From IMG/VR virus record IMGVR_UViG_3300034073_002585, positions 62,001 to 126,000 of that record: a DNA stretch of 64,000 bases, one strand, 5' to 3'. The translations under genes and the position numbers were made by a program. The stretch is from a virus. Within the stretch, counting starts at the first letter, position 1. Every line of letters starts with the position of its first letter. Below, one piece after another: positions 51,201-59,989 of the stretch. Under the pieces are notes generated by a model that did not search any database, was not told where the DNA came from, and saw only the letters and a list, made by a program, of their open reading frames with translations.

Positions 51201-51297
51201 GCTTCTACCATATTTAACTAAAGCTATTCAAGAGCTAATACAGAAAAACTCTGACCTAGAAAACAGGATAGCTACCCTAGAAAGTTCGGGTGAGTAG
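48202..51297 (+). CDS. Tail fibre with FN3 domains and S74 chaperone domain
   Basis: 1,031 aa from TTG 48202 (GGAAAGG upstream, overlapping the previous gene by 11 bp). Basic N-terminus (IRKRRRRL), the same beta module near 175-245, two fibronectin type III-like domains (about 300-410 and 415-510), then tandem ~10-residue repeats of the AITADKIEAGAIT kind (about 550-745), which form a trimeric beta-helix shaft. The C-terminus has SDLRIKENVF and GFLAQDV, the S74 intramolecular chaperone that trims itself after trimerisation, followed by a coiled coil. Likely receptor-binding fibre. Confidence 0.88.
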   Translation: MGIRKRRRRLTSLMSRLEQRVRSVELRSTNLLTSSEIAAAVEIGVPSDGPETVVSASAPYQFKKIQDAYVYPKALTGLSSDRVEIYLEVDTGAAVGDRIEISGIHWATSSPIDVTSDNFTVLATDTPPWDGRKSYMHDPTEDQLSGVTISNTYYFQPETAAPQTWSTRRRLQTRRLVDSFSVTDTTVTLTMNATHHFEVGDVIYVDIYSEDSRAYGVDGLFRVTAVDSTVIEYELDAGVDTPTGDITPVTPVYVFPVAREWAQDGSIWVDSSSNKTYYWDGLRWTEYTPSTQVEADGDPPAPPTSLSVSSTATLVGATYTPRAEVTLSWTAPTQTAAGEELTDLAGYKIRWRRGSSEDWRSVSVFDSTISSYTFAEDVSFQQNTAYSFQLYAFDSGLQDSTAATASHTTAKSAGDHSIYKPTLPVVTSRLGTITVTWDGKLDTGSGEITAPSSIVSLNIYMSTSSGFTPSETNLYKKVRVFGSDGGFDVITDLTYNTTYYFIISVSDTAGVESPYSSPQVAAQISPLVDTDIIYSTLNNWPFADGLVSASALADGSVSAAKLLDGAVEANKLKANAVTSLAIAANAVTAASIAANAVTGPAIASSAITAGKIAAGAVTATTIASGAITSDKITAGAIGATQIAADAITADKISAGAIGADEIAAGAIIAGKIGADAVTAATIAAGAITAGKISTNAITADKIEAGAITAVKISSSAITADKIEAGAITAAKIAAEAITAEKLQADLVLTSLIKTGPAGTARIEIRGSNIANPGIVSFKGDGSTAFRLYSNGISYLDDIIVDTASVSGTITGGTIRTAASGQRVQMQGSTNSLRFYNSSGAIAGEIEGQTLGARFDSSLGAFIQVGGGVTMGSGSTTATSVNSSGLVLLVAPTTTFAANLRRPDAGNVIQVVSSDLRIKENVFSITDGISVVNQLNPVTFNSKVDGTDKVVSGFLAQDVANILPVETYTAVTEVEGTIPDFDGVNPEDFEESPLLSLNHIELLPYLTKAIQELIQKNSDLENRIATLESSGE

Positions 51298-51767
51298 TGT
51301 TTTCAGTAAAAGACGGAGATAGGACACTCCAATTCAACGGTACTCTACTCGCCAAGTCCACATCGGAACGCAGAGGGGCTCACCGCTGGATTGAGTTCGA
51401 GCTATATAAAACAGAAAGCGGCTCTTACATTATGTCTAGAGTTGGCGTCTCACTCATGTTCCACGGAGCTGCCTGCTCTTTAGTGTCTAAATATAAACTT
51501 ACCGAATCCCTTGCCTACGACCTTCCTCGTAGAGCGGTGCCCTGCGAGGAGTGTCAGCCAGATGACAGCTTAGACTTGGTTTTCCCAGAAAAGTACAGAT
51601 ACTGGGCATTAGTGAGTAACCAAGCTCAGGCGGTACTAGATGCTCTATATAAGTATGACGACAATGGTTCTTACTATTTGACGAGTGTTGCTCAGCGTTT
51701 ATTGCAACAAGCTGCTAAGGTGGACAAAGACATTGCAGATGTGTACAATGTCGAAGTAATACCTTAG
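51297..51767 (+). CDS. Hypothetical protein between fibre and polymerase
   Basis: 156 aa from GTG 51297, overlapping the fibre stop by one base. Begins with antiparallel strands and includes RRAVPCEECQPDD, a possible metal pair. No family recognised; could belong to either module. Confidence 0.6.
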   Translation: MFSVKDGDRTLQFNGTLLAKSTSERRGAHRWIEFELYKTESGSYIMSRVGVSLMFHGAACSLVSKYKLTESLAYDLPRRAVPCEECQPDDSLDLVFPEKYRYWALVSNQAQAVLDALYKYDDNGSYYLTSVAQRLLQQAAKVDKDIADVYNVEVIP

Positions 51768-51780
51768 AGAAAGACGCTAA

Positions 51781-53601
51781 ATGACAAAAGGACTTGACGG
51801 AGTTCAACTCCATCTAGTCGACTCGATTGAGAAAGCTAGCGAGTTTATTCACTGGCTCGGAGAACGTCGTCCACTCAATGCAATCGCTATTGACACTGAA
51901 ACTGGTGAACTTCCTGGTAATCCACGTAAGGATGCCTTATCCCCTTGGCATGGTCGTCTACGTCTAGTTCAGGTTGGCGATGCTAGACAGGGGTGGGCCA
52001 TTCCCTGGGACACTTGGAAGGGCGTCTTTTATGAAGCAATGGAAAAGTTTGATGGTCCAATAGTTTGCCACAATATTGCCTTCGAGGCTAAATGGTTTGA
52101 CCAGCAGTCAACGTGGAAGATGCCCTGGCATCGTGCCCATGACACAATGCTTATGGCAAAGCTTATTGACCCACTGGGCACTGGAGCTCTAAAGAAGCTA
52201 ACAGAGCAACTTGTTGACCCCACAGCGGCGGCACTTCAATCTGTTCTAGACGCAAAGCTTATAGAGAATGGTTGGACATGGGGAACTGTTCCAGTTAACT
52301 TTGAACCGTACTGGTCATATGGCGCACTAGATACCGTGCTGACTATGAAACTTTTTGAGCAATTCTGGGAAGACACTGCTCCAGGCAAAAGATTCTCTAT
52401 CCCTTACGAGCTAGAAATGAATACGCGCCGTATAACTACTCAAATGGAGTTAAATGGGGCAAGGCTAGATTTAGAGTACTCAAACGCAAAGTATGAAGAG
52501 CTAATAAACTATAGCAGCTCAGTCTCATCTTGGGCAAAAAGCAGCTACGGGATAGGAATAGGAAGCAACCAACAGTTAGTAGCTCAGTTTGAAAAACTAG
52601 GGTTTGATATAACAGAAAAGACCGAAAAGGGTCAGAAGTCTGCCAATGCTGACCAGCTAAAAATGATTGTTCGAGATGGCAATGCTGAAGCCAAACAGTT
52701 AGCAGAAGCTACTCTGAACTATAGAAAATCACTAAAATTAGCAAACACCTATTTTGCTAACTTCATTAATGACAATACTGATGGCTTTGTCCACCCGTCT
52801 ATCAACACGATGGGTGCTCGTACTGGTCGTATGTCTATTCAGAACCCTGCACTACAGACCTTGCCTAAGGGTGATGACATTGTCCGCCGTGCATTCTTGC
52901 CTAAAGATGATGACCACGTAATTGTTACATCGGACCTTGACCAGGTCGAATTCCGCATGTTTGCTTCTCTGTCAAGAGACCCTAACCTTATTCAGCTGTT
53001 CTTGCGTTCAGACGCAACTGGCTCTGACCCATTCACAGAGATTGGCCGCGAGGTTTACAATGACCCGTCCATGGTTAAATCTGACAAGCGTCGTGCTCTC
53101 ATTAAGGGAGTTGTGTATGGCCGTCTATATGGTGCAGGTGTTGCAAAGCAGGCGCTTACTGCAGGCGTACCAGAAGAGCAGATGCGTGCAGTGTCTAACG
53201 CGTTCGATGAGCGGTATCCTGGCATGCAACGATTCCAAAAGTATGTAGAACAGACTGGCATGACCCGCCTTGAGACCGAAGGCCTTGGATATGTCAACAC
53301 CTGGACGGGACGCCGTCTTCCTTGTGACGAGGACCGTGTATACACACTAGTTAACTATTTGATTCAGGGTGGAGCTGCTGAGGTCTTTAAGTCCAACCTA
53401 GTAAAATTAGACCAAGCTGACTTGACTGACTTGCTAATTGTTCCAGTTCATGATGAAATTGTTCTAAACGCGCCTCGTAAGGATGCTGAAGAAATTAAGC
53501 AGCTTGTACGTAAGTGCATGACAACAACAGAAAATTGGTCAGTGCCGTTGACTGCAGACGTTGATGGTCCTCTAGAGAATTGGGGCGCAAAGTATGCCTA
53601 A
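51781..53601 (+). CDS. DNA polymerase, family A
   Basis: 606 aa. N-terminal 3'-5' exonuclease: Asp38 and Glu40 (AIDTETGE), and HNIAFEAKWF. Polymerase motif A has Asp385 (TSDLDQVEFRMF), motif B RRALIKGVVYGRLYG, motif C His557-Asp558-Glu559 (VPVHDEIVL). No 5'-3' exonuclease domain, as usual in phages. Replicates the phage genome. Overlaps the following resolvase by 8 bp. Confidence 0.95.
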   Translation: MTKGLDGVQLHLVDSIEKASEFIHWLGERRPLNAIAIDTETGELPGNPRKDALSPWHGRLRLVQVGDARQGWAIPWDTWKGVFYEAMEKFDGPIVCHNIAFEAKWFDQQSTWKMPWHRAHDTMLMAKLIDPLGTGALKKLTEQLVDPTAAALQSVLDAKLIENGWTWGTVPVNFEPYWSYGALDTVLTMKLFEQFWEDTAPGKRFSIPYELEMNTRRITTQMELNGARLDLEYSNAKYEELINYSSSVSSWAKSSYGIGIGSNQQLVAQFEKLGFDITEKTEKGQKSANADQLKMIVRDGNAEAKQLAEATLNYRKSLKLANTYFANFINDNTDGFVHPSINTMGARTGRMSIQNPALQTLPKGDDIVRRAFLPKDDDHVIVTSDLDQVEFRMFASLSRDPNLIQLFLRSDATGSDPFTEIGREVYNDPSMVKSDKRRALIKGVVYGRLYGAGVAKQALTAGVPEEQMRAVSNAFDERYPGMQRFQKYVEQTGMTRLETEGLGYVNTWTGRRLPCDEDRVYTLVNYLIQGGAAEVFKSNLVKLDQADLTDLLIVPVHDEIVLNAPRKDAEEIKQLVRKCMTTTENWSVPLTADVDGPLENWGAKYA

Positions 53602-54061
53602 ATATGTTTTGTCAGTAGACCCAGGAAAAATTACTGGAATGGCACTATTCAGTTACGAATATGGTTCGGAGCCAGTAATGGAGTGGTCTAAAGAGCTAGA
53701 ACAAGATGAAGTAGCAGATATTGTTCGTAATACCATTTGGACTCCAACAATCAGATACAACATAGACGTGGTCTGCGAAAGATTTGTTATTAATGCCCAA
53801 ACCGTAAGAAACTCTCAAGCTCCCTATTCCCTAGAAGTAATTGGTATCGTGAAGCAGTGTCTTAAAGATAACGGCAGGGCCATGGATGACATCTACTTTC
53901 AGACACCAGCTGATGCGATGACAATGTTTGACAATAAAAAACTAAAAAAACTTGACTATTGGCACGTTGGTGGTGGCGGCCACGCGCTGGATGCAATCCG
54001 ACACGCCCTTCTCAGATTAGTAAAAACTGGCTGGAAGCCTGTAAAATTGCTAGAAAATTAG
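53594..54061 (+). CDS. RuvC-like Holliday-junction resolvase
   Basis: 155 aa. RNase H-like fold with Asp9 (SVDPGKITGMA), Glu62 (VVCERFVI) and a C-terminal HALDAIRHAL acidic site. Such enzymes resolve recombination branches before packaging. Coupled to the polymerase by the overlap. Confidence 0.8.
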   Translation: MPKYVLSVDPGKITGMALFSYEYGSEPVMEWSKELEQDEVADIVRNTIWTPTIRYNIDVVCERFVINAQTVRNSQAPYSLEVIGIVKQCLKDNGRAMDDIYFQTPADAMTMFDNKKLKKLDYWHVGGGGHALDAIRHALLRLVKTGWKPVKLLEN

Positions 54062-54107
54062 TTATTATCAAAAAATACGTGCAAACGTAAATTTTTTATG
54101 ATAATAT
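54062..54107 (+). promoter_or_regulatory. Inverted repeat and -10-like box before the helicase
   Basis: ATTATCAAAAAAT and ATTTTTTATGATAAT form a near-perfect A/T-rich inverted repeat around ACGTGCAAACGT; TATGAT/TAATAT boxes overlap its right arm. Promoter with operator, or a terminator. Confidence 0.4.
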
Positions 54108-54122
54108 AGACATAGTGACGAA

Positions 54123-55961
54123 ATGGAGGCCCAATTGGGCGTTTTTGTAGAGCTTGAGAATGACCACATCATTATCAATGCCGAGTGGCGACTAAAAGAA
54201 GTCTGCCGTGCTTTGCCTGGTTCGAAGTGGGACTCAGATAGAAACGTTTGGCGTATCCCCGTCTCCTGGACTGGCTGTCTATCTCTTCGCTCGACTTTTG
54301 GTCAGCAACTAGAGATTGGACCAAAACTTTCCCAGTGGGCTAAAGAGGAAAAGGCAAGCAGAATTGACCCGAGTAATCTTTTAAGAGAGATAGAAGTAAG
54401 CGAGGACGGAGATGAAGACCTATTCCCCCACCAGCGAGCTGGCGTCGAGTTCCTATCTACGGCCCGTAGAGCCCTTCTAGCGGACGAACCAGGTCTGGGG
54501 AAGACAGCGCAGGCTATCAGGTCTCTAAAGCGCCTACATGACCGCGGAGAGCAGGTTTTCCCTGCCCTAATCGTCTGCCCAAACACACTTAAGACCAACT
54601 GGGAACGTGAGTTTGACCGTTGGTGGCCTGGCATTGATGTTCAGGTTATTAAAGGTACCGCGACTCAGCGGCGTAAGGCATTTGACCACGAAGCTCAGGT
54701 TTATGTAATCAACTGGGAATCCCTCAGGACTCACTCGCGTTTGGTGTCCTATGGCTCTATAGCCCTAGCTCGCTGCACCGAGTGCGGGGGGCATGACTCT
54801 AAAATTACAGTATCAAGATGTGAAGTTCACCAAAGGGAACTAAACACTATACCTTTTAAATCAGTTATTGCAGACGAAATTCACCGCTCTAAAGACCCTA
54901 AATCAAAGCAAACAAGAGCTCTTTGGGCAGCCTCTGGTGCAGCAGACATCAGGTATGCACTAACTGGTACACCTATCGCAAACGATGTTGTTGACCTATG
55001 GCCAATTCTCCACTGGCTAGACGAGAAAGAGTGGCCTAGTAAGACAAAGTGGATTGACCGTTACGTCAATACCTTTCCTAATGCATTCGGGGCTCTTATG
55101 GTTCTTGGCCTAAAGCCAGCTATGGAGTCAGAATTCTTTGCGGGCATCAATCCTCGTATGCGTCGAATGCTAAAGCAAAAAGTACTTCCTTGGCTACCTG
55201 AGGTCATCAATGACCGTAGGGATGTCGAGATGGGTGCTAAGCAAGAGAAGGCGTATAAGCAAATGCTTGAAAATATGATGGCTATGCTTGAGACTACCCC
55301 CAGCGAATATATGGAGAATGCCGAACTAGATGCAGGCGCGTTCTCTGGCGACATGGTGGTTGCGACTAATCCCATGGTGCAGATGGGTAGACTGATTCAA
55401 TTTGCTAGCGCTTACGGGCAGATTGAGTTGACAGAGACTGGCGAAAAAATGATTTTGTCAGACCCTTCCTGTAAAGTCGATGCTCTTATGGATGATATCG
55501 AGAACGGTGACTTTGGAGATGACTCTGTAGCAGTCTGTGCTGTTTCGAGGCAGCTAATCGAGCTGTTAAGTGCTCGTATGACTAAAGAAGGTATTAGGCA
55601 CGGACTAATTACTGGTGCTCAGAATGAAATGGAGCGTCAGCAGGCAATTGACGATTTCCAGTCTGGACGTACAAAGTGGATTCTGTTCACTGCCCAGGCT
55701 GGCGGTGTTGGTGTCACCTTGACAGCAGCACGCCGACTTGTTATGCTTCAGAGGCCATGGTCTCTTGTTGACTACAAGCAGGCTCTGGACCGCGTTCACA
55801 GAATTGGTTCTGAGATTCACGACTCGATTCTCATCACTGATTACGTGACCGAGGGGACTGTAGAGGAAAAAGTAATTGACACTTTGGGTGCTAAGGATTA
55901 CAATTTCCAACAAGTAGTTAAGGACAAAGAGCAACTGCTCAGAATGCTGAGAGACAAATGA
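54123..55961 (+). CDS. SNF2-family DNA helicase
   Basis: 612 aa. An N-terminal ~100-residue accessory region precedes the helicase core: Walker A GLGKT at 124-128 (LLADEPGLGKTAQA), DEIH at 251-254, and the SNF2 motif QALDRVHRIGS near 550. A cysteine/histidine insert (CTECGGHDSKITVSRCEVH) lies in the core and may bind zinc. Unwinds or remodels DNA in replication or recombination. Confidence 0.88.
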   Translation: MEAQLGVFVELENDHIIINAEWRLKEVCRALPGSKWDSDRNVWRIPVSWTGCLSLRSTFGQQLEIGPKLSQWAKEEKASRIDPSNLLREIEVSEDGDEDLFPHQRAGVEFLSTARRALLADEPGLGKTAQAIRSLKRLHDRGEQVFPALIVCPNTLKTNWEREFDRWWPGIDVQVIKGTATQRRKAFDHEAQVYVINWESLRTHSRLVSYGSIALARCTECGGHDSKITVSRCEVHQRELNTIPFKSVIADEIHRSKDPKSKQTRALWAASGAADIRYALTGTPIANDVVDLWPILHWLDEKEWPSKTKWIDRYVNTFPNAFGALMVLGLKPAMESEFFAGINPRMRRMLKQKVLPWLPEVINDRRDVEMGAKQEKAYKQMLENMMAMLETTPSEYMENAELDAGAFSGDMVVATNPMVQMGRLIQFASAYGQIELTETGEKMILSDPSCKVDALMDDIENGDFGDDSVAVCAVSRQLIELLSARMTKEGIRHGLITGAQNEMERQQAIDDFQSGRTKWILFTAQAGGVGVTLTAARRLVMLQRPWSLVDYKQALDRVHRIGSEIHDSILITDYVTEGTVEEKVIDTLGAKDYNFQQVVKDKEQLLRMLRDK

Positions 55962-56887
55962 CAAATCCAGTTAGAATTTCTAACTCAGAGATTCAGACTT
56001 TTAAGGACTGCAGACGCAGATGGTGGTTTACCTACTACCGACGTCTACGTCCGAAGATTGCAGAATTCACTGGTGCTCTAGCTCTAGGTTCTCGTATTCA
56101 CGAGGCCCTAGACAGACACTACTCCACTGGTCAAGACCTTTTAGAAGCCCACGCGGAGCTTGTTAAAGAGGACATGAAGAAGATGAACGATGCATATCGT
56201 GACACGTCTGCCCTTGAGACTGAAGCCGAGCTTGGCCGTGTAATGCTAGAGGGCTACTTAGAGTGGATTGAGCTTAACGGTATTGATGCCGAGCTAGAAA
56301 TGATTTCTACAGAAGAAATTATCGAGCGTCCGATGCTAGATGGGCGTGTAACTCTTCAGGGAAAGATTGACATGCGTGTCCGTCGTAAGATTGATGGCGC
56401 TCGCATGTTCCGTGACTTCAAAACTGTTGGTGGCTCTTTTGCCGACTTCGGTTCTATTGCCCACATGAATGAGCAGGTACTGACATATATGCTCCTAGAA
56501 GAGGCTCAGAACAAAGAAGGCGAGCGAGCTGACGGAGCTATCTTCACGATGCTTCGTAAGGTTAAGCGCGGTGCTTATGCTAAGCCGCCGTTCTATGACC
56601 AGATTGAAGTTAGACATAATAAGTTTGCACTGCGTTCGTTTTACGAGCGTTTGGAAGGCACTCTAGAAGACATGATGCGTGTGCGTGATGCTCTAGATGC
56701 AGGTGAGAGCCACTTCCGCCACGTGTACCCTAAACCAAGCAGGGACTGCAAGTGGAAGTGCCAATTCTTCGCTATTTGCCCGTTAGTTGACGATGGTTCG
56801 GCAGCTGAAGCGGCGATTAGCGATGCGTTTGAGGTCGCCGACCCTTACGGATATTACGGAATCGAAGAGAAGAAGGGAAGTGAGTAA
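55958..56887 (+). CDS. Cas4-like PD-(D/E)XK exonuclease with Fe-S cluster
   Basis: 309 aa, overlapping the helicase stop by 4 bp. RecB/Cas4 signatures: LGSRIHEAL, LQGKIDMRV, and FRDFKTV with Asp153 and Lys155. Cysteines C18, C264, C268 and C274 match the Fe-S cluster ligands of Cas4 enzymes. No CRISPR genes are nearby, so a recombination nuclease role is likely. Confidence 0.85.
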   Translation: MTNPVRISNSEIQTFKDCRRRWWFTYYRRLRPKIAEFTGALALGSRIHEALDRHYSTGQDLLEAHAELVKEDMKKMNDAYRDTSALETEAELGRVMLEGYLEWIELNGIDAELEMISTEEIIERPMLDGRVTLQGKIDMRVRRKIDGARMFRDFKTVGGSFADFGSIAHMNEQVLTYMLLEEAQNKEGERADGAIFTMLRKVKRGAYAKPPFYDQIEVRHNKFALRSFYERLEGTLEDMMRVRDALDAGESHFRHVYPKPSRDCKWKCQFFAICPLVDDGSAAEAAISDAFEVADPYGYYGIEEKKGSE

Positions 56888-57654
56888 TGAGTAATGCAGT
56901 TGACCGCAGTTTAACAATTATGGTTTATGGCGAGTCCAAGGTTGGTAAGTCCAGCTTTGCTGTAACAGCTCCATACCCACGCCTAATGCTCGACGTTGAG
57001 GGAGGCCACCGCTTCCTACCAATCAACATCAAGTATTGGGACCCGCTTACTGAGGAACCGCCACTAGCAGATGGCACCTGGGACACCGTTGTAGTCAAGG
57101 TAAATGACTATGACGTTGTCATGAAGGCCTTCCAGTGGTTGCAGTCAGGAAAGCACCAGTTCAAGTCCTTGATTATTGACTCCATTTCGGAGCTCCAGGT
57201 CAAGTGCATGGACAACATTGCAGGCACAGAGCAGATGAAGATGCAACAGTGGGGCGAGCTACTTCGCCACATGGGAGCACTTCTTCGTGACCTCCGTGAC
57301 CTAACAATGCACCCTACCCAGCCTCTTGAGGCTGTGGTACTGACCGCTATGGCACGTAAGGGTCAGGATGGCGTTTACCGTCCTTACCTTCAGGGCCAGC
57401 TAGCGATTCAGGCCCCATATTTCTATGACATTCTTGGCGCTATTACTGTGGAGACGGAACCAAATCCAGACCCACTACAGCCGCCGTACAAGGTTCGCAA
57501 GATGTATGTCGAGCGTACCCCTGAGTACGAGGCTGGTGAGCGCGTTCAAGGACGTCTAGGCAAGGTAGTACAGCAGGGAGACCTTGGGGTCGAACGCATG
57601 CTGGACATGGTCTTCGGAGAAAAGAAGACACAAACAACAAGTAAAACCAACTAA
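56887..57654 (+). CDS. Sak4-like RecA-fold ATPase
   Basis: 255 aa; ATG overlaps the preceding stop. Walker A GESKVGKS at 15-22, Walker B-like LIIDSIS near 100. This short RecA-like ATPase, next to an exonuclease and an SSB-like protein, is typical of phage Sak4 single-strand annealing modules. Confidence 0.8.
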   Translation: MSNAVDRSLTIMVYGESKVGKSSFAVTAPYPRLMLDVEGGHRFLPINIKYWDPLTEEPPLADGTWDTVVVKVNDYDVVMKAFQWLQSGKHQFKSLIIDSISELQVKCMDNIAGTEQMKMQQWGELLRHMGALLRDLRDLTMHPTQPLEAVVLTAMARKGQDGVYRPYLQGQLAIQAPYFYDILGAITVETEPNPDPLQPPYKVRKMYVERTPEYEAGERVQGRLGKVVQQGDLGVERMLDMVFGEKKTQTTSKTN

Positions 57655-57665
57655 GGAAGGCAGTT

Positions 57666-58199
57666 ATGACTACTGTTAATTTCGCAGAGCTCGTCCAGAA
57701 GGCTGGAGATGCTGCTGCAAGCACTAACTATGAACCACTACCAGAGGGAGACTACGAGCTAAAGATTCTTGACGCTCAGGCTACTCAGACCTCCACTGGT
57801 AAGCTCATGTTCAAGATTACGACTGAGGTCCAGGGCGGTCCGCACGATAAGCGCCGCGTCTGGGACCAGTGGGTAGTTACTCCAGACAATGAGACCGCTA
57901 TGAACATCTTTTTTGCAAAGGGTGCAGCTATCGGTCTAGGCAAGGAGTACTGGCTAGCAAACCCTTCACCTGCACAGGTGGAGCAGGCTCTTCAGGGCCG
58001 TACTTTCCGTGGCAAGATTGCTATCCGCACTTACCAGGGTAAGCAGGGAAACGAGATTAAGAGCTACTACAGCTCTAGAATTGCTTCCCCTTCAGCTTCA
58101 GCTGCTCCAGTAGCTGCAGCCCCTGCTCCAGCCCCAGCGCCTGCACCTGCTCCAGCTCCTGCATCTCCAGTAGCTGGCAGTGAGGACGCACCGTTCTAA
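57666..58199 (+). CDS. SSB-like single-stranded DNA-binding protein
   Basis: 177 aa. An OB-like N-terminal domain (LPEGDYELKILDAQATQTSTG, RRVWDQWVV) is followed by an Ala/Pro repeat linker (about 140-168) and ends SEDAPF. The acidic-hydrophobic tip mimics the DDDIPF tail of bacterial SSB, which recruits repair enzymes. Operon with exonuclease and Sak4-like ATPase supports it. Confidence 0.75.
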   Translation: MTTVNFAELVQKAGDAAASTNYEPLPEGDYELKILDAQATQTSTGKLMFKITTEVQGGPHDKRRVWDQWVVTPDNETAMNIFFAKGAAIGLGKEYWLANPSPAQVEQALQGRTFRGKIAIRTYQGKQGNEIKSYYSSRIASPSASAAPVAAAPAPAPAPAPAPAPASPVAGSEDAPF

Positions 58200-58210
58200 A
58201 CAATATGTAG

Positions 58211-58239
58211 AAGGCAGGGTGGCTCTCGGGTCGCCCTGC
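58211..58239 (+). terminator. Hairpin after the SSB-like gene
   Basis: GGCAGGGTGGC / GTCGCCCTGCC stem; little T run, so perhaps only a weak terminator. Confidence 0.55.
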
Positions 58240-58262
58240 CAACTACTTAATTAGGGAAAATA

Positions 58263-59273
58263 ATGAAAATACTTTTTACTGGCATGGGAACTCACCACTG
58301 CAAAAAGCCAGAAAACGCTAGTTTCTTTTCGCTTTTGTCTGACATGGTAGAAAATTTTTCCCAGGTGGAGTGGAAGTCTCCTGACGTAACGTGGACTAGA
58401 GAGTATCTAGAATCCTACGATGCGATTATATTTGGCATGCTACCTCCAACCGCCCTGAGCGCAAATAAACTATATGGCGGATTAAATGTATTAGGTTTGA
58501 TGTTTGACTCGCCTAAACTAAAGCTAGTAGTAGATAGCCCACAAATTTGGCAATACAAAAACAGTATCTCGGCTGTTGCAAAAGATTATGGGTATTTGTT
58601 AAATAACGCTTATAATAAAAAAGAAGGATACCAGTACGCAAAAAATAACGAGTATATAGTGTCTCGTGCCTGTGCTCATATGTTGGTTTCCGAATGGCCC
58701 AAAATTCTATATCCGTCTTTGCCTTGGAACTCAGACAACAGGGTAGCTCAGGCTTTAAGATTTGTAGACTCTTCAAGCCTCGTTGGACTAAATCTTGACT
58801 CTAAATTAATTTTGCCAGAACCTACGAGGATAGGGAGAGAGGACTACTGGTCAGTAGAAAACCACAAAAATAGTTGGGTTGACTACATATCTAAGTCTAT
58901 GTCTTTCCCTATGAAGGCAACAAAGTCTGGAAAAAAGACAGACGATTTGTATGCAGCCGAGACTATAGAAAATGGAGTCGGGCTTATTGTACCGCCTCAG
59001 GAAAGAAACATGATTACATGGTGGAACTATAGACTAGTTCAAGCCATGAACACCAGTACCCCCGTAGTGACATATTGGACAGATACCAAGGACTTTGACG
59101 CCTCCTGGGCATCACTGGCGTATCAAGTAGAAGATATGTCAGCAGTAAAAAGACAGACACTTGCTTCTAGACAACGCGAGGTCTACTTGGAAAACATAGA
59201 CAGAGAAGAATTTGTAGTCGAAAAGCTACAAAATATTCTGCTAGACTCTAAAAAGGAGAGAAATTATGCCTGA
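58263..59273 (+). CDS. Putative glycosyltransferase-like protein
   Basis: 336 aa. Rossmann-like start (KILFTGMGTHHC), a DAIIFGMLPPTA strand-turn, and a late ENGVGLIVPPQERN segment followed by a WNYRLVQAMNTSTPVV helix, resembling the donor site of GT-B glycosyltransferases. The family is not certain. May modify phage DNA or host surface sugars. Confidence 0.45.
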   Translation: MKILFTGMGTHHCKKPENASFFSLLSDMVENFSQVEWKSPDVTWTREYLESYDAIIFGMLPPTALSANKLYGGLNVLGLMFDSPKLKLVVDSPQIWQYKNSISAVAKDYGYLLNNAYNKKEGYQYAKNNEYIVSRACAHMLVSEWPKILYPSLPWNSDNRVAQALRFVDSSSLVGLNLDSKLILPEPTRIGREDYWSVENHKNSWVDYISKSMSFPMKATKSGKKTDDLYAAETIENGVGLIVPPQERNMITWWNYRLVQAMNTSTPVVTYWTDTKDFDASWASLAYQVEDMSAVKRQTLASRQREVYLENIDREEFVVEKLQNILLDSKKERNYA

Positions 59274-59700
59274 AATAAATCGCGAATGGATTATCGAACA
59301 ACTTCAAGCTGCAAAGGTTAAGGTTGGTTCTGGTAAAGCTATTATGAAGCTTTTAGAAGCCTGGGAAGAGATTCCTGAACTTAGTGACAATATGAAAGAA
59401 GAAGTACTTAAGATTTTCCCTCTTGTTGCTAGAGGAGTGGTTCTTAAGGTAGAGGAAGATGACAATGACTACAAATGGGTCCCACTGCAACCAGGACAAA
59501 TCTCAGTCGGAGATGTCGTCCGTGTTAAAGCAGATGCTTATGAGGACAAGCTCGGACCCATTCACAACGGTCGCCGCGGCACAGTGGTTGCAGTCCGCTA
59601 TGGCGACGTCATCTTCAACGACACCGACGGGAAAAAGCCAGAACTAAAGGGTGCCCACTATTCTCCTTACAAGTTAGAGAAAAGAGTAAGGAAAAACTAA
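59266..59700 (+). CDS. Hypothetical protein with SH3/KOW-like domain
   Basis: 144 aa; overlaps the previous gene by 8 bp. N-terminal helices, then GDVVRVKADAYEDKLGPIHNGRRGTVVAVRYGD, a small beta-barrel like KOW or SH3 domains. Role unknown. Confidence 0.6.
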   Translation: MPEINREWIIEQLQAAKVKVGSGKAIMKLLEAWEEIPELSDNMKEEVLKIFPLVARGVVLKVEEDDNDYKWVPLQPGQISVGDVVRVKADAYEDKLGPIHNGRRGTVVAVRYGDVIFNDTDGKKPELKGAHYSPYKLEKRVRKN

Positions 59701-59954
59701 TGCGTACTTCATTCGAGCTAAAAATTACTGCTAGTAATATTAAAGAAGCTAAAGCCACAGCAATCCAAAAAATATCTTCTTTTCTTTCTATAGAAGAGAG
59801 TAAAGTCTCAGATGAAGTAAATATGGAACTCAAGGTCTCTTATCCAGAGGCTAAGACACTGGCTGAAATTACTCAGGCAGAGGATTCAAATATATTTGTG
59901 GTGACAGTCTACGGTTCAGTGAAACAGAGTGTTGCAAAACCTTTTGGTTTTTAG
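59700..59954 (+). CDS. Small hypothetical protein
   Basis: 84 aa; TAATG overlap with the previous gene. Alternating strand-helix-strand pattern like a small ferredoxin-fold protein. No family recognised. Confidence 0.6.
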   Translation: MRTSFELKITASNIKEAKATAIQKISSFLSIEESKVSDEVNMELKVSYPEAKTLAEITQAEDSNIFVVTVYGSVKQSVAKPFGF

Positions 59955-59983
59955 TTGACAAATAAATAAAATACTGCTAGCTT
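59955..59983 (+). promoter_or_regulatory. Strong promoter, apparently leaderless
   Basis: TTGACA (59955-59960), 17 bp, TAGCTT (59978-59983), then 6 bp to ATG 59990. The transcript should start at or beside the ATG. Confidence 0.7.
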
Positions 59984-59989
59984 GTACCT

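Noticed and set aside
55958-56887. Cas4-like nuclease as a sign of a CRISPR system
   Set aside because: No repeats or other cas genes; it is in a phage recombination operon with Sak4-like and SSB-like genes.
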